Shown in pieces: positions 50,831 to 55,303 of a DNA stretch of 55,303 nt. The notes beneath the pieces were generated by a model. That model saw only the letters and a program-made list of their open reading frames with translations. It made no database searches and had not been told where the DNA came from. A program made the position numbers and the translations under genes. How positions within the stretch are numbered: the stretch's first letter is position 1; each line of letters begins with the position of its first letter. The DNA comes from Roseibium sediminis (GTDB taxonomy: Bacteria; Pseudomonadota; Alphaproteobacteria; Rhizobiales; Stappiaceae): contig NZ_VXDB01000025.1 of assembly GCF_008711325.1 (NCBI RefSeq), forward strand, positions 1 to 55,303, in the 5' to 3' direction.

Positions 50831-51309
50831 GCGTCGTCCTTTCCGTTGATACCAGTGGCTTTGACAAGGCGCTCGTTCGCCTTGAGCCTCTTGTCGATCC
50901 GAACCTTGGCATGCTCGCCGAGATCCTTTCGGGCGTTGGAGAAAGTCAGACCCGCCGCCGTATCGAGACGGAGAAAACCGCACCTGATGGCACCGAATGG
51001 CCAGAGAACGCGGAAGGCACAAGCATTCTGCGAAGAACAGGCGCTCACCTACTCGACAGCGTTGCGTCGCAATCCTCCGGATCGACCGCCGAATGGGGCG
51101 CTGCCTGGGAATATGCCCACGTTCACCAGTTCGGCGCGGTCATCAAGCCAAAGACGGCGAAGGCTCTCGGCTTTCATGTCGGCGGCAAGTTCGTTCGGGC
51201 AAAGAAGGTTGTCATTCCCGCCAGGCCTTTTGTCGGTCTGTCGAAGGAAAACGAGGCGGAACTCGTTGATGTGGTGACCGACTTCCTTGGCGTTGGAGAT
51301 GCGGCATGA
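50827..51309 (+). CDS. Phage virion morphogenesis / tail completion protein (gpG/P2 gpS family)
   Basis: The 160-residue protein resembles the Phage_tail_S family: GESQTRRRIETEKTAPDGTEWPEN, then LRRTGAHLLDSVASQSS and EYAHVHQFGAVIKP, and the typical VIPARPFVGLSKENEAE. In P2, gpS is a tail completion protein; in Mu, gpG sits next to MuF. Here it stands at the start of the tail module, as in P2. Confidence 0.9.
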   Translation: MSVVLSVDTSGFDKALVRLEPLVDPNLGMLAEILSGVGESQTRRRIETEKTAPDGTEWPENAEGTSILRRTGAHLLDSVASQSSGSTAEWGAAWEYAHVHQFGAVIKPKTAKALGFHVGGKFVRAKKVVIPARPFVGLSKENEAELVDVVTDFLGVGDAA

Positions 51310-51944
51310 TCGAACCCCAATCCCTTTCGGAGTTGATCGCTGTTGATCCGGTCTTTGGCTTGCAGAAGGCCATCTGTGACACGCTGCATCGCCTGTTTCC
51401 TGATGTGTCGGTGCGCCAGCATCCGGGCAAGCTCGATGTTTATGACGTGATTGAAGGCGAGACGATCGCAGCGCCTGCCATTCTGGTTGGCTGGACGGCG
51501 ATCAAGACGCCGCGCGATGTGACCGGGGCTTATGAGCTGCCGATCGATTTTGCCGCCTATATCATCGCCGAGGACTATGCGGATCGCGCCCAGAACCGGG
51601 CGATCGACCGGCAGGCGATTGCCTTTGCCATCGGGTCACGCCTTCTCGACATTCTTCAAGACCCCGATCTGCAATGCTTTGACCAAACTGGGGTTACGCC
51701 ACCTGCGGCCAAGCCGGAACCCGCCCTTCGTCCACTCTTTACAGCGACCGCTCATGGCAAGGGCACGGCTTATTATGCGGTGACTTGGCAACAGACAATT
51801 GTGGGCCTCGGCCCTGATCTGACCGGCGGGCCGACGCCTGCAATGGTCCCCTATGGCGATGCAGATGGACCGGGGCTTACCTTTGCTTCTGACGACGATA
51901 TTCCGCCCGAGATTGCTGCCCTCATCAAGGAGGACAGCCAATGA
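51306..51944 (+). CDS. Putative tail terminator-like protein
   Basis: The 212-residue protein has an alpha/beta pattern consistent with tail terminator proteins (PVFGLQKAICDTLHRLFPDVSVRQHPGKLDVYDVIEGETIAAPAILVGW by pattern, YYAVTWQQTIVGLG). The family assignment rests mainly on position between the S-like gene and gene V and on overall layout. It overlaps both neighbours by four bases. Confidence 0.62.
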   Translation: MIEPQSLSELIAVDPVFGLQKAICDTLHRLFPDVSVRQHPGKLDVYDVIEGETIAAPAILVGWTAIKTPRDVTGAYELPIDFAAYIIAEDYADRAQNRAIDRQAIAFAIGSRLLDILQDPDLQCFDQTGVTPPAAKPEPALRPLFTATAHGKGTAYYAVTWQQTIVGLGPDLTGGPTPAMVPYGDADGPGLTFASDDDIPPEIAALIKEDSQ

Positions 51945-52510
51945 GGTCTGAAACAGCCCGCGAACTTCGCACCCTACGGCGCTTGCTCGCCCAAGCAGAA
52001 AGCCGCATGGCGCGAATGCATATGACCGGCAAGGTGCATCCCGGTTCTCAGGACATGAAGGCCCGCACGATCCGCCTGGAGCTTGGGGAAACCACAGACG
52101 GAAAGCCGATCCTCTCACCGCCTGTTCGCTGGGCTAATCCCGGCAATGGTCGCCTGAAAATTCATTCCGCCCCCGGCGACAACGAGCAAATGACCCTCTT
52201 CAACCCATCGGGGACGATCGGTCAAAACAGCCTGGCGCAGTATGCGACCTATGACGATGACAATCCCCCGCCGAGCGACCAGATCGACGAGACGGTCATC
52301 AAGTATGGCGACACCGTGATTGTTCTGAAAGGCGATGAGGCCCGCGTCAAGTCGGGCAAGGTCATTATTGAAAGCGATGATGTGAACCTTGGGGGAGACG
52401 GCGGCAAACGGGTTGCCCGCATCGGCGACAAGGTCAGCGTCAAGTCCGGCTCTTCAAAGGGCCTTTGGCCGATCGTTGAAGGGTCTTCAATTGTGAAGGC
52501 GGTGGACTGA
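51941..52510 (+). CDS. Baseplate assembly protein V (tail spike hub)
   Basis: The 189-residue gpV-like protein has an N-terminal helix, then an OB-fold region (about 20-100; HMTGKVHPGSQDMKARTIRLELGE by pattern) and a C-terminal repetitive beta-structure (ETVIKYGDTVIVLKGDEARVKSGKVIIES, VNLGGDGGKRVARIGDKVSVKSG). Such proteins form the membrane-piercing spike of contractile tails. It is the first gene of V-W-J-I in the P2 order. Confidence 0.9.
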   Translation: MRSETARELRTLRRLLAQAESRMARMHMTGKVHPGSQDMKARTIRLELGETTDGKPILSPPVRWANPGNGRLKIHSAPGDNEQMTLFNPSGTIGQNSLAQYATYDDDNPPPSDQIDETVIKYGDTVIVLKGDEARVKSGKVIIESDDVNLGGDGGKRVARIGDKVSVKSGSSKGLWPIVEGSSIVKAVD

Positions 52511-52908
52511 TGCGAGCGCTTCGATATCGCCGAGGGTTCCACCCTGTGACGTTCCAGCCTCTTGTCGGCTGGCCGCATGTTGTCCAGTCGCTCGCCATCA
52601 TCTGGATGACCCGGCTGGATACGCGGGTCATGCGCCTTGATTTCGGCTCGGACCACTTCTCGCTGCTTGCCGAGGACATTACTCCGGATCTCGCCTTGCG
52701 GTTATACGATGCGCTCATTGGCGCGGCCCACAAACACGAGCCGGAATACCGGATCAGGACCATGCAGCTGGTCAAGGTTGCCAGAGACGGCACATTGGCT
52801 GTTCGCCATGGCGGGGTCTACTACCCTGAAGGCCGGTTCGGGATCTACGACTTTGAACAGGACGTCACGGCAACAGCGCCGCTCCACCACTACCGGGAGG
52901 CGGCATGA
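52510..52908 (+). CDS. Baseplate wedge protein W (gp25-like)
   Basis: The 132-residue protein of the GPW/gp25 family is identified by gene order and by the C-terminal half (RLYDALIGAAHKHEPEYRIRTMQLVKVARDGTLAVRHGGVYYP by pattern), typical of the wedge subunit that nucleates sheath polymerisation. The family N-terminus is divergent here. The start shares one base with the stop of V. Confidence 0.72.
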   Translation: MRALRYRRGFHPVTFQPLVGWPHVVQSLAIIWMTRLDTRVMRLDFGSDHFSLLAEDITPDLALRLYDALIGAAHKHEPEYRIRTMQLVKVARDGTLAVRHGGVYYPEGRFGIYDFEQDVTATAPLHHYREAA

Positions 52909-53756
52909 TCGATCTGGAAAAGCTCCCCAAGCCGGAAGTGATCGAGGAACTGGATTTCGAGCAGATCCACGCCGAGCAGCTGGCGGACGTGAAAGCCCGC
53001 CTGGAAGCCAGAGGCTATTCCTTTGACACCGGTGGCCTGAATTCGGAAGTGATCGCCATAGTCCTGCAAGCCACCTCTTTCCGCGAGTTGGAGGTACGCA
53101 GCCGGATCAACAATGCCGCCCGGTCCAATCTGTTGGCCTTTGCCTTCAAGAATGGCCTTGAACAACTGGCCGCCTGGCTTGGTGTCGCCCGCCTTGAGGG
53201 CGAAAGCGACGAGCGGCTGAAGAGGCGGTACCAGCTGGCGACCATTGGTCGGTCAGCTGGAGGACCGCCAGAGCGATACAAGGACATAGCGCTCAAGGCC
53301 AGCGCCGAGGTCCGGGACGTGAAGGTCTGGAGCGACGAGGACAGCCCTTTGGTCAATGTCGCCGTCTTGTCGGCGATTGGAGACGGCAGCGCCTCGATGT
53401 CACTTCTGGCGATTGTTCGCGCGGCGCTGGAGCAAAAATCCGTCAAGGTCACCAATGACCGGTTCAACGTCATGTCGGCAGTGCGCCGGACCGAAGATCT
53501 TCACCTTCGGGCGCGGCTTGCGCCGGATGCCCCGGCCTCTCTCATTGAGGCGATTGGACCGCACCTCAAGTCAGAGTGGGTAAAGCAAGATCTTCTCGGT
53601 CTGGATCTGGAACCGTCCTGGATCATTGCGACCGGAAGACTGCCGGGCATAACTTCCCTTGAAGTATTGGCTCCGCATGGCCTGATCGAGGCAAAAGGCT
53701 TTGAAGCGATCGCCCTTGGCGATATCGCCGTTGAATATGTCGGGAGGGGCCGATGA
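52905..53756 (+). CDS. Baseplate assembly protein J
   Basis: The 283-residue gpJ-like protein has the family segments QATSFRELEVRSRINNAARSNLLAFAFKNGLEQLAAWLGVAR, ESDERLKRRYQLATIGRSAGGPPERYKDIAL and VRDVKVWSDEDSPLVNVAVL (by pattern). J forms the outer ring of the contractile baseplate and anchors tail fibres. It overlaps both neighbours by four bases. Confidence 0.95.
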   Translation: MIDLEKLPKPEVIEELDFEQIHAEQLADVKARLEARGYSFDTGGLNSEVIAIVLQATSFRELEVRSRINNAARSNLLAFAFKNGLEQLAAWLGVARLEGESDERLKRRYQLATIGRSAGGPPERYKDIALKASAEVRDVKVWSDEDSPLVNVAVLSAIGDGSASMSLLAIVRAALEQKSVKVTNDRFNVMSAVRRTEDLHLRARLAPDAPASLIEAIGPHLKSEWVKQDLLGLDLEPSWIIATGRLPGITSLEVLAPHGLIEAKGFEAIALGDIAVEYVGRGR

Positions 53757-54856
53757 TCCACACCCTTCTGCCTGACAACTATGCTCCTACAGAGGTTGCG
53801 GTGGAACTTGCCGGAGCCTCTGAAGACCGTCTTATGCCCGGCGTGGACCGGATCCCCGGCTGGAAACTCACTTCGCGGTCAGCGTCCCTCATTCCGTTCC
53901 TGATCTATGAGTTCGGCCTTGAGGCGCTGGTTCCCTATATTCAGGATCAGTATTTCCTGATTGATGCCGGTCGCCAGTGGGCGCGGGTTCGAGGAACCCA
54001 CAAGGCCATTGATGACGGCCTCGGCTTTGTGGGCTATGCGGCGGGGATTGAAGAACCTCCCGAGCGCCGCTCGACATGGTGGAAGGTTCAGCTGCATCTG
54101 GATCGACTTCGCGACAGCGAGGAAGACCTTGAGCGGATCGACGGGATAGTCGGTCTTTCACTTCCAACGCGCTCCAAACTTCGCCGCGTTTATCACGGTT
54201 ACAACATCCCGGCAGTTGAGACCGGCTACACCCGGCTCGGGTCCTGCCGGTTGGCAGGAGATAGCGGCGTCAGGGTACGAGGGCTCCGGCCCAAATGGAG
54301 TTTTGGCCGCACGCATGATTTCTCCATGCAGCTGGTTCAGGCTGACTATGAGGCGCTCGGCATCTGGATCCCGGAAGTATCTTCGCAAAAATGGATCGAC
54401 ATGGATTTCCCATGGGCCGATGCCAATTTCCGTTGGGCGGATGATGCGGAGATTGCCCGCCGTGTCTCCCTTGGTCAGTCCCTTGAGCAATCCTCTGTTT
54501 GGCTGAAGTTTACCGACACGACAGGTGCCGTGATTGGCTACCGGAACGCGACCTGTCGCGCCGTTTCGGCGGCGCTCGACGGCTTTGACGTTTCCGGTAA
54601 TCGATATGCCCGTGACCGCGAAAACCCGACCCATGTGCTTGCGTTCGGTCGAACAGACTTTGGTGAAGGGTATGGCGCAACCGCTGCGCAGGTTTCTCTC
54701 CTGTTTGGCCCTGACCTTACCGATCCAAGCCGCCCCGGCGCTCTCTGGCTCGGGCCTTCCGGTTTAAGTGGCGGTGTCGAGATCGCCGCCCAACCGCTTG
54801 ACCTTGAGTTCGGCGAAACCGTCCGCGACCACGTCCAGATCCTGATGAGGCTTTAA
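53753..54856 (+). CDS. Phage tail protein I, long form
   Basis: In this 367-residue protein the N-terminal 190 residues match tail protein I (LLPDNYAPTEVAVELAGASEDRL, YEFGLEALVPYI, FVGYAAGIEEPPERRSTWWKVQLHLDRL by pattern, LPTRSKLRRVYHGYN). A C-terminal extension of about 175 residues is not in P2 gpI and contains a putative beta-rich domain (WADANFRWADDAEIARR, FTDTTGAVIGYRNATCRAV). It may carry an extra fibre-binding or decoration role. Confidence 0.88.
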   Translation: MIHTLLPDNYAPTEVAVELAGASEDRLMPGVDRIPGWKLTSRSASLIPFLIYEFGLEALVPYIQDQYFLIDAGRQWARVRGTHKAIDDGLGFVGYAAGIEEPPERRSTWWKVQLHLDRLRDSEEDLERIDGIVGLSLPTRSKLRRVYHGYNIPAVETGYTRLGSCRLAGDSGVRVRGLRPKWSFGRTHDFSMQLVQADYEALGIWIPEVSSQKWIDMDFPWADANFRWADDAEIARRVSLGQSLEQSSVWLKFTDTTGAVIGYRNATCRAVSAALDGFDVSGNRYARDRENPTHVLAFGRTDFGEGYGATAAQVSLLFGPDLTDPSRPGALWLGPSGLSGGVEIAAQPLDLEFGETVRDHVQILMRL

Positions 54857-55303
54857 ATGGATTTCGAACATCCCGAATTGGAAAACGTTCGCGACCGGTC
54901 TCCGACAGCACCGGCAAACCGCATACGCGTCGAGTTTATCGACGGACGATTTATCGAGGGTGCGGAGCTGAACGAGGTTCAGGGTCTGATTGAGCGTAAC
55001 ATTACAGCTGTTGCAAAGATGTCAGCCGCGAATGGGGACATTCTTGAAGGGGCCGGGATCAAGGTCGAATTGATCGCAGATCCCGCAGCCCCGAATGGTC
55101 CTGCGACACACGCCAATATCACCCTGCAGGCGGGCAAGGTCTTCGTTGATCGGGGTCTTGAAGTTGAGGCAGCGTATCTTGAGAATGTGCCGATCTCCGG
55201 TCAGGTCTCAGTGGGGGTTCGCAAGCTTCGCGGCTATGTCACTTCCGGGCAGGACGAAACTCTCAAGGGCATTGCCGAAGGCGAGCCAAGTTTCAACGAG
55301 CCG
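54857..55303 (+). CDS. Tail fibre/tip protein, 5' part (runs off the window)
   Basis: The first 149 codons of a tail protein are visible: MDFEHPELENVRDRSPTAPANRIRVEFIDGRFIEGAELNEVQGLIER (by pattern), then a beta-rich region with LQAGKVFVDRGLEVEAAYLENVPISG. The pattern resembles the N-terminal part of DUF4815-type baseplate/fibre proteins that follow gpI in P2-like modules. The gene is truncated only by the window edge. Confidence 0.7.
   Translation, partial: MDFEHPELENVRDRSPTAPANRIRVEFIDGRFIEGAELNEVQGLIERNITAVAKMSAANGDILEGAGIKVELIADPAAPNGPATHANITLQAGKVFVDRGLEVEAAYLENVPISGQVSVGVRKLRGYVTSGQDETLKGIAEGEPSFNEP

Larger units (their letters stand above)
26679..55303 (+). mobile_element. Mu-like transposable prophage (left end and most of genome; right end outside window)
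   Basis: The order of genes is repressor, ner, ParB-like, MuA, MuB, DUF3164, gemA, mor, lysis, gp27/28/29/30, protease/scaffold, capsid, gp36, then tail genes. This is diagnostic of a transposable phage. The proposed left end is the TG of TGTTAATTGAC at 26679, exactly where similarity to a host palindrome flank ends. Two tandem 20-base repeats at 26708-26748 resemble transposase end sites. The left boundary is an inference; the prophage itself is certain. The element continues past the right edge. Confidence 0.93.

Overview
The window looks like chromosomal DNA of an alphaproteobacterium. The gene content (gatCAB, ruvX, pyrB next to a degenerate dihydroorotase, DUF2147, DUF6455, a UPF0173 hydrolase, a copper nitrite reductase) and the GC-rich coding style resemble marine Stappiaceae or Rhodobacterales-like bacteria with denitrification capacity. 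This assignment is an inference; there is no rRNA in the window.

Host region (1 to about 26.68 kb). It opens with a tRNA-Ser(GCT). Small membrane and SEL1-like proteins, a DUF2147 protein, a GST, a Tat-exported agmatine-deiminase-family protein and a YcxB-like membrane protein follow. Amidotransferase genes come next: gatB alone, then gatC-GNAT-gatA as an operon about 7 kb away. Between them lie a FliK-like/FlhB-tail pair, a DUF6455 protein behind a near-perfect FNR-type box, and an FAD oxidoreductase. After gatC come a TetR regulator, a YHS-domain protein, a UPF0173 hydrolase, ruvX, and the pair nirK-nirV. In this pair the nitrite reductase carries an N-terminal cytochrome c domain. An AEC transporter and pyrB with a pseudo-dihydroorotase follow. 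The host part ends with an uncharacterised membrane protein, a field of GC-rich palindromes and a 964-residue autotransporter built on twelve 27-residue repeats.

Prophage (about 26.68 kb to beyond the right edge). This is a transposable Mu-like prophage, complete on the left and cut off by the window on the right. The proposed left end lies directly after a host palindrome. A left arm of AT-rich cargo genes follows: an exported Cache-domain protein, a small membrane protein and a GNAT enzyme. Then come a divergent XRE repressor and Ner-like regulator around a palindrome-rich control region. The early operon holds small zinc-finger proteins, a DnaA-domain-IV-like protein, a ParB-like protein, MuA, MuB, several small proteins, DUF3164, an ASCH protein, GemA and finally a Mor-family activator.

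After mor, a 17-base tandem TGACAG motif precedes the lysis gene (endolysin, then holin). The same motif recurs before the protease/scaffold gene, which suggests two transcription units under one activator. The Mu-type head module (DUF2730, VpaChn25_0724, gp27, gp28, gp29, gp30/MuF, protease, decoration, capsid, gp36) is interrupted by an AT-rich exported cargo gene. MuF ends in a possible toxin-like nuclease domain. The tail genes run S-like, terminator-like, V, W, J, I, fibre. This is the order of P2 rather than Mu, so sheath, tube and tape measure should lie beyond the right edge.
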